Source of the DNA: Tupaia tana | Taxonomy: Eukaryota > Chordata > Mammalia > Scandentia > Tupaiidae | Reading direction: 5' to 3' | Assembly: GCA_026018925.1 (NCBI GenBank) | Contig: JAKSZU010000011.1 | Span: forward strand, 40,722,641 to 40,786,640 | Length of the DNA stretch: 64,000 bases | Shown here: positions 37,480 through 48,956 of the stretch, piece after piece | Numbering within the stretch: the first letter of the stretch is position 1 | Layout of the letters: each line of letters starts with the position of its first letter | Made by a program: the position numbers and the translations under genes | The notes under the pieces: model-generated | Database searches by the model: none | What the model saw: only the letters and a program-made list of their open reading frames with translations | What the model was told of the DNA's origin: nothing

Positions 37480-37810
37480 CTCTGAAAAACCACATGTTCC
37501 TTTATACCTTCAGGCCTTTGCATAGCCCTGCTTGTCTGCCTTTCAAATCCTACTTCTCCTTCCAGACTCAGTGCAGTTGTTCACTTCGGCATCAATCAGC
37601 AACAATGCCTCCACTCCCAGATGGAGCCGATGGTGTCTGAGGCCCCCACACAATGTACCAGTGTGTTCTGACTTCACTTCATATTGTATACCTAAAGGAT
37701 CTTCCCATCCATAAGATTGTTCAGGGTCCCTATCTGTCTTAACTCTCTGTCTCTAGCAAAGAACAGACTGCCCAGAAGAGTTCGGCATTCTGTAATAAAT
37801 AATAAATGAA
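37480..37810 (+). repeat. L2 3' end
   Basis: 'accttcaggcctttgcatag', 'ctgtctctagcaaagaacag' and the 'aataataaatgaatgcac' end. Confidence 0.65.
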
Positions 37811-38494
37811 TGCACAAGGAAAAAAATGAAAAACATGAACAAAGACTTGGGAATAAGCTCAGAAGCAGATATCACTTGCCATCAGCATCTGCTTTCTACT
37901 CAAGCCTGATGGGTAGGCATGCAGGGTGGATGAAGAGAAAAGACAGGGAAAACTCAAGAGAAAAGGGGTTTCTCTCAATGAGCAAACACACCCTCTTTGA
38001 TACTGGGAAGAAGAGAGAAACCAAAAATCATTCTTCATCTATCAACCAGCAAATAACTACCCGGCACTTCCCAAGTGCCCACTCCCAGGTCCAGGGATGT
38101 GTGGAGATACCTTGGGTGGCTGCGCTGTTGGTCCTGCCTTGGAGAAAAGCTCTCCCTCACCTTGTTTATATGCCGGGTAGCAGTGCGCACTTCCCTCCTC
38201 ACAAAGCCTGCCTTGTGTTGATGAAACCTTGACATTTAATGAAACTAGAAAAGGGGGAGATGTGTGTTCTATTAAAGTTCAAGCTAGAGCAATGGGAAAA
38301 CCAAGGAGCCAGGCTGATTTACTGATCTTTCGCATGTAAGTTATTTCAAAGTGGTTTTCAAATGGGCTCTGGAATGCTCCTGACACTTTGGCTTGTCCAG
38401 CTGGTAACAGAGAGAAACACACCCGGGGGGAGTGGGAGGATCCCACAGCATGTTTCCTGTCCCACACAGAAGCCACTGCTATCGCAGCACAGAG
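37811..38494. other. Unique intronic sequence
   Basis: The 140-codon plus frame at 37810-38232 has no recognisable domain, splice context or homologue known to me, so I treat it as chance. Confidence 0.35.
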
Positions 38495-38740
38495 CAGAGG
38501 CTTGGAAGCTAGAAACCTGGAGTCAGCTGCCAGTGCTGTCACTTCCTAACAGTGTGGCCTTAGACTTCTTTGAGTCTCAGTCTGACCACTTGTAGAATAA
38601 GATACAATTCCTCTCTTGCTGGCTCTTCATAAGAACTAGAGATCATGATTATTGATGACCACAAAGCTGCTCCCACCAGTGCAGGCTCCTGGTAGACGCC
38701 CCACAGTGGAGCTGTTACCATTATTATTAGCTATTACCAT
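38495..38740 (+). repeat. MIR
   Basis: 'gaaacctggagtcagctgcc', 'ctaacagtgtggccttagac' and a late 'gctgttaccattattattag'. Confidence 0.7.
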
Positions 38741-38860
38741 GCCCTTTATCCTCAACAAGTATTTACTGAGAGCCCTGTAGACTCACACCAATGTGCTGGG
38801 CCCAGGGGAGGCACTGAAATGTTTAAGAGAGAAATTTCATGGAGGAGATGAAATTTTCCC

Positions 38861-39281
38861 TGAGTCCTCAGGGATAGACATGGTTTACTTTCATTCTCAA
38901 GTCAGGATAGAAAGTATTCTCTCTTATATTGTATTTTCAATTGCAAACCATCATTCCTCTAGAGAGCAGGTAATTGTTTTTTCTGAATTGCACAGACATC
39001 ATAATAATATTCCAAGAAAACAAAAGAAAGGAAAAAATTACCCACAAGTCTTCACCCCAACAAATCAAACTGTTTTTTTTATTTCCCAAGTTCAGGGTGA
39101 GTGCAGTTTCATTAGGCAAAGACAAAAGTGAAGAATGACATGTTATTTAGAGGTAGTTAGGCCTCTTTATCTCATCCAAAAAATGGGAATGCTAGCCCAT
39201 CCCATATTTTTGTTGGCAATGGTTAGTTTTTACAGAGAAAAACTCTCCTGAATGTTCATATAATTTAAAAGTGTATGTCCT
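38861..39281. other. Intronic sequence, nothing recognised
   Basis: No repeat or coding signal that I can support. Confidence 0.35.
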
Positions 39282-39462
39282 CGGCCAGACTGTGGCCTGG
39301 TAACTAAGGCAGCTGGATCTCACATGACTGACTACATGGTTTGAATCCAAGACTCAGCAGCTTGAGAAACACATTTTGGGCATGTATACATGTGTGCCCA
39401 AAATCCTGAAAGGAGGAAGAGCTGGGGAAGGGATTACAGTATGACAAGACCCCAGGATGGGT

Positions 39463-39507
<45 letters not shown>

Positions 39508-39600
39508 TTCTCTATTTCTCTCTCTCTCTCTCTCCCTTTTTCTCTCCCTGTCTCTTTCCAATGAGTGCATGCACTCATTGGAGGCAAATTTAAAAAAAAA
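39282..39600 (+). repeat. tRNA-related SINE, S3, with long (CT)n
   Basis: 'cggccagactgtggcctggt', 'gcttgagaaacacattttgg', then CT repeats at about 39467-39548 and 'ggcaaatttaaaaaaaa'. The 3' end holds a perfect 24 bp palindrome. Confidence 0.85.
39558..39581. repeat. Perfect 24 bp palindrome
   Basis: Half-site CCAATGAGTGCA is followed at once by its exact reverse complement. Confidence 0.95.
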
Positions 39601-39637
39601 TGGTAAGTACACATCCCAGCTAGACCCCTCTATACAC

Positions 39638-39670
<33 letters not shown>

Positions 39671-39672
39671 AT
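39638..39672. repeat. (GA)n microsatellite
   Basis: agagagagagagagaaagaga, about 35 bases and complementary to the CT tract 100 bp upstream. Confidence 0.9.
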
Positions 39673-40737
39673 CATTTCCTTAAGTAGAAAACAAATGAGC
39701 AGGCCCAGATAATCTCAAACACATCTCCCCACCAAGAAATGTCATTAATTCTGGCAATACTTTTTTATATTATATTACAGAATTCAGGAGAATGGGTGTG
39801 CCTGTCGCTCTGCAAAGACACAATAGAAACTGCATGTATTGTAAGCCCTTTCATTTAGACTGGCTGTTTACAAAATCTCCCATACTTTTGAATTCTATCC
39901 AAAACCTCATTCCTCTCCAACCCCTCAAAATTCTGAACTCCCAGGCCGCTCATCTTTCTGATTACTCTCCTCCAACCCTGGCCGTCTGCTGCCGCTGTGC
40001 CCCAGGCCCCTGCAGCCCTGCAGCACTGTTGGGAGCCACGACTCAGGGCAGGGGATGTCAGAACCGTTGGCTTCTCTCACAGGTGCCCAGGGCAATGCCA
40101 TGCACCCTGTGGGTACCCAGTAAACACAGGCTGGCTGGCTGCAGTGGTGCCCAGCTAATGAGTGCCAGGCTTTTTATCTGTACTCAGAAATGTGAAGACA
40201 GATGGGGAAGAGGGCAGAGAGGGAAAAGAGCCTCCAACTGAAGCCCAGATAGCATCGCACCAGCACACTCGTCAGACATAAAGGATTGTGATTTCAGCAA
40301 AGATAAAAGGGTCAGTAAGCACCCTATATGAATGGCAAGTAGGTTAAAAAAGATTTCAGTCTGATTCTGCTTTTCTCACATCAAAGGAAAGATGAACTGA
40401 CTTTCAAAAACCCTCCCCAGAGACCTAAAAAAGAAAGAAAGAATATAGTATATGTAACTCTTTAAAATTATAAAACATTGCTTCTCTAAAATGTTTGTCT
40501 TTGCCATAGATGAGGCCAGAAGGATTACTCAGTAAATGGCATGTGCGGTCTTGCATCATGCCTCTAAGCAACATGTCTGGCCACAGACCACAACTCAAAA
40601 CCACTAACACTGGCAGTTCATATCCTTGGTTCGGAACCACTGTTTCGCATACCAAATTCATCCTGCTCTTGAACCTCTTGGTTTCAACTTCATGATCATC
40701 CTCCAGTTTCATCTCGACTCTCACCTTTGGACTTGAC
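39673..40737. other. Mostly unique intronic sequence
   Basis: 39900-40240 is GC-rich and open for 149 codons on the plus strand, but with no known domain and no splice context. No repeat named. Confidence 0.4.
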
Positions 40738-40752
40738 ACTCAGCGCTAATTT

Positions 40753-41009
40753 ATATATATATACTTTTTGAGAGGTCTTTTTTGCTATAGGGTACATGCA
40801 CTTGCCAGAGAGACAGACAGAAAGCGAGAAATCACCCTCCGAGGGGGGATGGCCACACCACGATCCCTTCTCCTCTACTCTCCTCTCAGGATCTTGGGCG
40901 CGCACGCACACATGCCCGGCATGAATTTAAGCCACGGAGTCCGAGACTCGAACTGTGGTTGATTACATGGGAGTCCAGCGACATAACCATTACGCTAACT
41001 GCTGGTCCC
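40753..41009 (-). repeat. tRNA-related SINE, S1, first of a shared-target pair
   Basis: Flanked by actcagcgctaattt (40738-40752) and actcagcactaattt (41010-41024). Its tail region is a (TA)n stretch. Confidence 0.93.
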
Positions 41010-41024
41010 ACTCAGCACTAATTT

Positions 41025-41291
41025 TTTTTTTTCTTTTTTTGGAGAGGTTTTTGCTATAGGGTGCGTGCGCTCGCCAGACAGACAGAGAGAGACAGAGAGA
41101 TAGAAAGCAGGAAATCACCCCCCAGGGGGGATGGCCACGCCGCAATCCCTTCTCCTCCATTCTCCTCTCGGGATCTTGGGCACGCACGCACACGCGCCCG
41201 GCGTGAGTTTAAGCCGCCGGGTCCGGGACTCGAACCGCAGTCGACTACGTGGGAGTCCAGCGACATAGCCATTACGCTAACTGCTGGTCCC
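41025..41291 (-). repeat. tRNA-related SINE, S1, second of a shared-target pair
   Basis: Its right flank is a third copy of the target, ctcagcactaattt (41292-41305). CpGs in gtcgactacg and gccgccgggtccg are intact, so this looks like the later insertion. Confidence 0.95.
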
Positions 41292-41305
41292 CTCAGCACT
41301 AATTT

Positions 41306-41699
41306 TTTAGCTTCCACTTTAATCCTTCCTGTTACAGTCCTTCTACCAATCACATATGTAGGTTATCTTGATAAAAATTCATACCCAGGTTTGGCTCATT
41401 CCTCCCATTCTTCACCCACAAGGTCGTCTGTAAGGAACTCTCCTGTCTGACCCAGTTCTATGAGTGGGAAACAGATGTCATCGTGAAAGGTTCATTGACA
41501 AACCTGAGTTAGTACTATTGGGCTAATTACATTTTTCTCATTCATTTGCCATTTTTTCTCTTAACTGGAGGTGAACTAAGCTCATGAGGAGTCTATATTT
41601 ACTATTGCATGGTAATCATAGTGGGGAGGGAAGGGAATAAGCCCTAGATGTTTTTATAAAGAAAATCTGCATTTGAAGCCTAAATGATGTAACCAAAGG
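41306..41699. other. Intronic sequence, nothing recognised
   Basis: No repeat or coding signal that I can support. Confidence 0.35.
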
Positions 41700-41850
41700 A
41701 GAAATCACCAAACTAAGAATCAAAACAAGTGAGTCTCAATCCCACCTCTACTCATCCCACCAAGTCACTTCCTGATCTAGGTTTTGTTTTCCATTCATAA
41801 AATGAAGGGATTATGCCACAAGATCTTGAAATGTCCTCCAAGTTTAAAGT
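41700..41850 (+). repeat. MIR-like fragment
   Basis: 'gagtctcaatcccacctcta' and 'cattcataaaatgaagggat'. Confidence 0.5.
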
Positions 41851-41862
41851 GCCTTGATTCTC

Positions 41863-42033
41863 ATGTGCATGCATGCCCAAGATCCCAGGAAGAGAATGGA
41901 GGAGAAGGGATTGCTGTGTGGCCAAATGGGGTTACTTCTCACCTTCCCGCTTTCTGTGTCTGTCTCTCTTCCAAGAGTATACACACCCTGTGGCAAAAAC
42001 CTCTTAAAAATAAATTTTAAAATGTTAAAAAAA
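41863..42033 (+). repeat. 5'-truncated S1 SINE with its own TSD
   Basis: Perfect 12 bp TSD gccttgattctc at 41851-41862 and 42034-42045. The element begins at 'atgtgcatgcatgcccaag', so the tRNA head was missing at insertion. Confidence 0.92.
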
Positions 42034-42049
42034 GCCTTGATTCTCTTAT

Positions 42050-42170
42050 TATAAGTCTGTGTTTCTGAGGTTCCATTTTCTCATTTAGAAAATAGTGGTA
42101 ATATATTTAGTCCAAATTTCCTCCCAGGACTGTTGTGAGTGTCAAATAAGAAAATATATATGAAAGTTCA
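42050..42170 (+). repeat. MIR fragment
   Basis: 'ttccattttctcatttagaa' and 'ggactgttgtgagtgtcaaa'. Confidence 0.6.
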
Positions 42171-42489
42171 TTTTGGTAAGAGGGCAAGGAGACAAGAAGC
42201 CCTGAAACCATCACACAACCTACTGTTTAGTGGAGTTACTTCTATCAGGTGTGACTGTGAAAAATGTATCCTCTTCCTTATTTCTTCAGTTGAAAAAGTT
42301 TCAAAGCATACAGAATATTCCTGGATTAAAAGGATATCCATATGTGTCTTACTAATAAGATGCTTATTAGGAGTAAAATGACATACACACACAAAAATTT
42401 AAAGGACCTTGATATTGGAGCAAAACATTGGACCAAAGAAATCAGGCCAGATCATTGTAGGGGCTAGGGAGTAAGCCTATAAATTTATA

Positions 42490-42610
42490 TAGTGTCTGTT
42501 GCATTCTAGTCCCTCTGCGTACATTTTAGCTTAGCCTTTGAAATAATGCTATAAACGTGTAATTGTTATTGTTATATGCACTATTATTTATTCTGTAGTG
42601 TTTTCCAACA
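42490..42610 (-). repeat. MIR fragment (weak)
   Basis: 'ctttgaaataatgctataaa' and 'gtgtaattgttattgttata'. Confidence 0.3.
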
Positions 42611-42614
42611 CCAA

Positions 42615-43475
42615 CAATTCTCCAGTTTGCCAGACACCAGCTGTATGCCCTACTATTTAATTCAATTCTGACACTGTCTACCTGGAGTTAACATCAGATC
42701 CCACAACTCAAAGGATTTAGTCCCATAAGACTATCCCTACTTCAGATGCCAATCACAAATCTAGGCCTCTTATACATCTGACTGAACAACTATAAATTGG
42801 GATTTCCTTCAACTCCCCCTCAGGCTTGATAATTTGCTAGAATGATTCATAGCACTCAGGGAAATACTTACATTTGTCAATTTGTTATAAAGGCTACAAG
42901 TCAAGGACAGTCAGAGGGGCAGTGCATAGGGCCAGGATGCAGTGAGGGGGCAGGAAAACATATGCATGGAGCTTATTATGCATGCCTCTTTAGGCATACC
43001 ACCTTCCAGTACCTCAGTATGCTCACCAACCCAGTTTATCAAATCTCTTCTTGCAAGACTAGTGCTTATATCTCCAGTTCTCAGTCAGTAGATGGAACTG
43101 AATGTTCTAACCCCATAATCAGTTGGCCTTTCTGGTGACTATCCCCATCCTGAGTCTGTCTACTGGCCCTACTCTAAGTCACCTCATTAGCATAAACTCA
43201 GATGGGCTCAAAAGGGGCTTTTTACAAATAATAAAAGACACTCCCATTATTCAGGAGTGTCCACTGTTTCAAGCCTGCAAAAAGAGATACTTCTTGCAAT
43301 AGGTTTCCAAAGATAGAAACAACCTATTGCATGGATTATTACTCAAGCAGCACTACAAATCATTCCTCCATGTTCCATCTTATTTAAAATCTCCCTGCCT
43401 ACATATTCCAAGGGTTCTAGGAGGTCTGTGCCAGGAACTAAGGACATAGACCAAATATATTTCTCATTATATCCC
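42615..43475 (+). mobile_element. LTR-like element, probably ERVL class
   Basis: 'gctagaatgattcatagcac', 'gtcacctcattagcataaac', 'gttctaggaggtctgtgcca' and 'atttctcattatatcccaat' follow a known solo-LTR order. Family uncertain. No gag/pol/env remains. Confidence 0.5.
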
Positions 43476-43488
43476 AATTTTTATTGTA

Positions 43489-45746
43489 GGCATACCTAAT
43501 TTAATTGTGCTTTACTTTACTGTATTCCAAACATATTATATATTTTTACAAAGTGAAGCTTTGTGGCAACCCTACATAGGTCAAGTCATTTTCCAACAGT
43601 TTGTGCTCACTTCATGTCTATGTCATATTTTAGTATTATAAACTTCATTATAATTATTACATCTGTTATGACCACCTGTGATTAGTGATCAATGATGTTA
43701 TTATTGTAATTGTTTGGGAGTGCCATGAGCCAAGCCTATATAAAATGGGAAAGTTAATAAATGTGTAAGTCCTATCTACTTCACTAACTGCCATTGTTCT
43801 CTCTTACTCCTCCTCCTGAGACATGCCTATTCCCTAAGCCACAACAATATTGAAATTAGGTCAATTAATCACTCTACAATGGACTCTAAGTGTTCAGGGG
43901 AGAGGAAGAATTTCACATCTCTCAAAAGTTACAAATCAAAAGCTAGATAAGATTAGGCTTACTGAGGGAAGTATGTCAAAAGCCAAGACAGACCAAAAGT
44001 TAGGCCTTTCGTACTAGTTAGTCAAGTTGTGAATGCAAAGGGAAGGTTCTTCAAAGAAATTAAAAGTGCTACTCCAGTGAAGACATAAATAATAAGAAAG
44101 CAAAACAACCTTATTGCTGATATGGAGAAAGTTTTACTGGTCTGAAAAGAAGATCAAACCATAACATTTCTTTAAGCCAAAGCCTAATTCAGAGAAGGCC
44201 CTAACTCTGTTCAATTCTGTGAAGGCTGAGAGAGATGAGGAAACTGTAGAAGCAAAGTTTTAAACTAACAGTGTGAATTCATGAGTTTTAAGAAAAGATG
44301 CTATCTGCATAACATAAAAGTACAAGTGAAACAGCAAATTCTGATGTGGAACCTGTAGAAAGTTATCCAGAAGATCTAGTTAAGATAATTAATAGACCAA
44401 ACAACAGATTTTTCAATGTAGACAAGACACCATCTTGGATTTACATAGTGGGGAGAAGTCAATGCCTGACTTCAAAGCTTCAAAGAACAAGCTTACTTTC
44501 TTGTTAGGAGTTAAATAGCTAATGACTTTGAGTTACAGCCTATACTCATTTATCATTCAAAATCATTTTAAGGTTTTTAAGGATTATGCTAAATCTACTC
44601 TGCTTTTGCTGTATAAATTGAATAACAAAGCCTGGATGACAGCACACCTGTTTGCAGCATGGTTTGCTGAATATTTTAAGCCCACTATTGAGACCTACTA
44701 CTCAGGGAAAAAAAAAAAAAAAAGGATTTTTTTTCAAAATACAACTGTTTATTATCAATATACATAGTCATCCAAGAGCTCTTTGGAGATGAACACCACC
44801 ACATATTAATGTTGTTTTTATACCTGGTAACACATGTCCATTTTGCAGCCTATTGATCAAGGAGTCATTCTGACTTTCAAGTCTTATTACTTAAGAAATG
44901 CATTTCATTCTAGATGCCATTAAGAACATCTGTAATTCGTGGGAGAAAGTGAATATATGAACATTAACAGGAGTTTGGAAGAAGTTGATTCCAACCTTCC
45001 TGGGTGATTTTGAGGGGTTAAAGATTTCAGTAAAGGAAGTAATTACAATTGTGGTAGAAAGCAAGAGAAATAGAATTAGAAGTGGAGCTAGAGATATTAC
45101 TGGATTGCTCAATCTCATGATAAAACTCAAATGGATTAGGAATTGCTTCTTATGGTTGTGCAAAAAACTGGTTTCTTGAAATGGAATTTACCCTTGCTGA
45201 AGATGCTATACACTTGTTGAAATCATAACAAAGGATTTAGAATATTGCATAAACTTCCTTTGAGAAAGCAGCATCAGGGTTTAAGAGGATTAACCCCAAT
45301 TTTGAAAGAAGTTGTACTGTGAGTAAAATGCTACCAACAGCATCATGTGTTGCAGAGAAATCTTTCATGAAAAGAAATGTTAATTCATACAACAAAGTTT
45401 ATTATTGACTTACTGTAAGAAACTGCCACAGCCACCTTAGCCTCCAGCAATCACTATTCTGATCAATCAACAGCAATCAGCATCAAAGCAAGACCCTCCT
45501 CCAGCAAAATGATTACCACTCACTGAAGGCTCAGATGATCATTAACATTTTTTAGCAATAAGGTATTTCTCAATTAAGACATGTACATTTTTAGACATAA
45601 TGCATTCACATGTAATAGATTACAATATAGTGCAAACATAACTTTTAGATGCCTTGGGAAGCCAAAACTTGTGTGACTTGCTTTACTGAGATATTTCCTT
45701 TATTGTAGTGGTCTGCAACTAAACTCACATTGTCAAGGTTTGCCTG
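43489..45746 (+). mobile_element. Near full-length Tigger (pogo-type) DNA transposon
   Basis: The 5' end GGCATACC and the 3' end GGTTTGCCTG are inverted-repeat termini, flanked by TA (43487-43488 and 45747-45748). The 2.26 kb body follows Tigger1: 'acaacaatattgaaattagg', 'gctgatatggagaaagtttt', 'cctattgatcaaggagtcat', 'ccctcctccagcaaaatgat'. The transposase frame is broken. Confidence 0.88.
43870..45550 (+). pseudogene. Decayed Tigger transposase
   Basis: Two frame pieces are still readable. One, at 44522-44767, includes [19 protein letters not shown] from the DDE-transposase region. The other, at 44985-45179, includes MIPTFLGDFEGLKISVKEV. Stops and frameshifts separate them, and an A16 run at 44710 breaks the first. 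Known families cut and paste at TA; this copy cannot encode an active enzyme. Confidence 0.85.
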
Positions 45747-45748
45747 TA

Positions 45749-46440
45749 CTTTGATAACTATTTTCATATCAGTGGTGGAAAACCAGGGTTCATAAATAAT
45801 ATACCTATTATATGCCATAGATAAGAACCAACTGTAGCCTAATTGGTCTCAAGGCACTATTATTGCTTCCTTCAAAATCTGGAAAATTCAGATTAGTAAC
45901 CTAAACATACTTAACCTCTTGAGTCATCCACATACAGAGTTGGGACATCACAAGTATAAGATATCTGATGGGCCTTAAACTCTCTTGGACAAAAGCAGCT
46001 CTTCTCCTCATTTGGAAGCATATAAGAAACATTTCCTGAGACTTGCTATGTCCCAAACCTATATTAGGTGCTGGGTTATAGTAGTAAACAAAATGTAGAC
46101 TTTGTCTTCAATTCTCCAGTGACTTCACTTCCTAGCCCACTTCTCAACAACAGGCTGAATTCAAGTGTCACCTAAGTTTAGTGGTGAGTGATGTAACTAT
46201 TGCACAAGTTTTGTGAGGACAAGTGAAAAAGCACAGAGGGGGAGCCATCTGGGAGTTTAAAATTTCATGCCTTCATGCCTCAATTTGCAGGCAATGTCAT
46301 GCATCATTTATGTGGGGGTTTTTGTGGCATTTATTTTATTCAAAGCCCATTTATCCTGGACTTTTTCCAAAGCTGTGTGAGATTTTATGATTCATCAAAT
46401 CCCATTTCTCTATAATGTGGTTTTGCACACATATCGATAT
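45749..46440. other. Intronic sequence; old-repeat phrases at 46020-46100
   Basis: 'acttgctatgtcccaaacct' and 'gtagtaaacaaaatgtagac' resemble the 19906 family start. The rest is unassigned. Confidence 0.35.
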
Positions 46441-46449
46441 GTGGTGTGC

Positions 46450-46570
46450 TCAGAGGGGCTCTCAGAAGGCAATAAGATTGGACAACTGAGATTCAAAGCC
46501 TCATATCTAATGAAAAGCTACACTGGGACTCCAACCTATGTCTTCTGATGTTATTGTTTTATCTAAAATG
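46450..46570 (-). repeat. MIR fragment
   Basis: 'gacaactgagattcaaagcc' and 'actccaacctatgtcttctg'. Confidence 0.45.
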
Positions 46571-48240
46571 AGTGAGTGTGACATGTTTGGAAAGGCCATG
46601 ATAACTGCTCCATGTCCCATTGACATAACTATCTATTTAATTTAACTACAACCAACATATATGTTGATTGACTCATTACTATGTACAGAGGTAAACACGG
46701 TGGCATGTGAAACATGAAGTACCTTACACTTTAGGATAGATTTTTCCATCAAAAGTAACATTCAGCCTTGGCCTTGCCTGAGATTACCCAACAATCTCGA
46801 GGAGACAGACGTTCCTCAGTCTGATAACACAGACCTTCTGCTCAGATCCCATCCGGTAGCCATGTACCCATCCCCTAGCAGCTGTGAGTTTGTCTAATCA
46901 TACCTAACATAGGAAACCCAACTGAAGACCTCTAGATAGATTTAGCAGAAGAGCTACAAATATATGTCCTTGAAAAAAAAACTATCATTCAGATTGGACC
47001 CTCTCCTAAAATTAAACTGCATCAGCAAGATCCATTTGTATTTGCATGGTCTTATTTGTATTAAGAGTAAGGAAACAGTTGAACCTTAAAGTATGTGGGA
47101 CTATTAAAATACTATGTAGTCATTGCCAGTTTCCTAATAGTATATCTCTAAACCAGTCTTTGGTGAGAACATCACATCCACTGATAGGAGTTATGAATAT
47201 TTTTCTTTTGAGTAATGGTGCTAACGTAAGTGTGAGCTGCATGGAAAATGAATGCACTGCCTGCCTGATCATTTTCACAGAGCCTTTGGTAAGGCTGATG
47301 TTAAGCTTGTTGGATAATTATCTGTTTTTTAAAAATCTAAGCATCCTTTTATATATTGCGATTTCTGTTTGCAAGTTTAGCTTCAAGTTTACTGAACCAT
47401 TTAATTAACTTAAGTGTTTAAACTTCTAGAGGTGTTGATTGATTCTAATCAGTATTTTCTGCTACTCTAATTGAAGGCTTCCTCTCTTGGACTATTGTCA
47501 GTGAAGCAAAAAATATATTTAAAAAAAAAAAACAGCAAAATGTTGTTTAGTCTTTGGCATAATCTAACACAAATTTAGTTTGCCCATAATTGCATGAACT
47601 TCAGGAGGCCAGGATGGAGCCAATTTCTGTGTTTCCTTTGAAGTTGGAAAGCCAACCCCAGGAAGCAAGTCAGTGCAGCAGGCACAGGGAAGGAGGATCT
47701 TGCAACCTCTTGCCAGGACTTGGACTTCAAGCCAAGTCATTTTCAGGCTTGGCAATATTACTCTTCATGGAAACTCAATGGGGGGATGTTTTACAGGAAC
47801 ATTTGCCATCCAAGAAAGTGATATTCTCTTTTACAGCTCTTTTTTTTTTTTTCAGAGAAACAAACAAAAAAAAAATTGCCTCAACCTCCCACCTCCTGTG
47901 GTAACACCCCAAGCTAATGCAATGCTAACCTGCTCAACAATGAGTAGATCATTCCGCTAATGGTGAGAATAGAAGCTGGGCTTCAAAACTCCAGGTGTTC
48001 AGACAGCCTGTGCATTGTGTTTATCTGCCTTTAAAGTTCTTGATGGAGTGAGCAAGAGGGTAGCCCATGTCAGAACAGCTCAGGGAACACCTGAGATGTG
48101 GCCCCAAGACTACCTCCACCTTCAGTTTTAAAGACCAGGTTTCCTGTTGCCTTCAGAAAGATATTCTGGCAAGCTGCCCTTGGTCTCTCTTGAGACACTT
48201 CTGTTCTAGTTGACTTCTGTTCAGCACAAAATAATGTATT
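46571..48240. other. Long unique stretch, AT-rich to 47560
   Basis: No repeat family recognised except A/T runs (47520-47531, 47842-47853). The 120-codon plus frame at 47046 has no known domain. Confidence 0.4.
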
Positions 48241-48249
48241 ATGGATATT

Positions 48250-48480
48250 GCATTTTTCTACTAAGAAAATGTCGGCTGCTAAACTAGATCAAACCGCCCT
48301 CCAGTTCTTCAGTGCTGACTCATTTTAATTATTGAACTTCTCTCCCTGGAAAGTACGCGCTGTGCTATTTGCTGAGAAACTGGCAGTTTTAACACAATTT
48401 GGAAACTTTTCATAGATTGATCACCCCAGGAAAACAGGCGGCTGATCACCAAAAAAATTCTGCAGTTGAGATTAGTTTGC
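48250..48480. other. Candidate conserved noncoding element
   Basis: Unique sequence with gctgactcattttaattattg, gtacgcgctgtgc and agattgatcacccc. No repeat signature. Confidence 0.4.
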
Positions 48481-48689
48481 TATGCGATGACATCGCAGAA
48501 GCAAAGTGTGTGGGGTTTTCTCCTACCACCCAGCCTGTCTCCCTGTCTGCCTAAGAGACAATGCCTCTGCATGCAGCCAGTAGCACTCATTTCCTGTGTA
48601 CTTCAGGAATCCAATTCTAGATCCATAGCAAGCTCACCAGCTCATGTAGGCCAGTACAATCCCTTCATCCCTCTCCAAATCTGTCTCTT

Positions 48690-48822
48690 TCCTGCCTCTG
48701 CTTTAGTCACTCCCTTTCAGTCACTTAACTTTCTTTCTGCTTTGAGGACACTCTAAGATTTTCTCCACCTCAGACTTTTTGCATATGCTCTGGTATCTGG
48801 TAAGTTCTGCCTCTAGTCGAGA
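48690..48822 (+). repeat. L2 3' region, first part
   Basis: 'agactttttgcatatgctct' and 'ggtaagttctgcctctag' match L2 before an insertion. It resumes at about 49525 ('agatcttcatgtggctagga'). Confidence 0.6.
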
Positions 48823-48824
48823 CA

Positions 48825-48950
48825 TGTGGTTTGCAATCCCAGACACACATTAGCATAACCTAGGTCTTATCTCCAGATCAATTAATTGCAACCTCCAGAA
48901 GTGGAGTCCATCAGCAGTATTTTTTTTTAAGTTCCTAAATTATTTTAATC
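48825..48950 (+). mobile_element. MER5-like hAT element inside L2; arm 1 of an inverted pair
   Basis: 'gtggtttgcaatcccagaca', 'agatcaattaattgcaacct' and 'gtggagtccatcagcagta'. It is split from its end by two SINEs and is mirrored at 50875-51000. Confidence 0.55.
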
Positions 48951-48956
48951 ACTTTA

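Noticed and set aside
37810-38232. 140-codon plus-strand ORF
   Set aside because: Low-information composition, no known family, no acceptor or donor pattern.
39792-40241. 149-codon plus-strand ORF in GC-richer DNA
   Set aside because: No homologue recognised; GC-rich DNA has fewer chance stops.
42615-43475. Proviral coding remains near the LTR-like element
   Set aside because: No readable gag, pol or env segment; only LTR-type phrases are present.
46425-46450. acatatcgatatgt palindrome as a regulatory site
   Set aside because: 14 bp AT-rich palindromes are expected by chance in 64 kb, and there is no supporting context.
47046-47408. 120-codon plus-strand ORF in a repeat-free stretch
   Set aside because: No domain or splice evidence; AT-rich codon content typical of intron.
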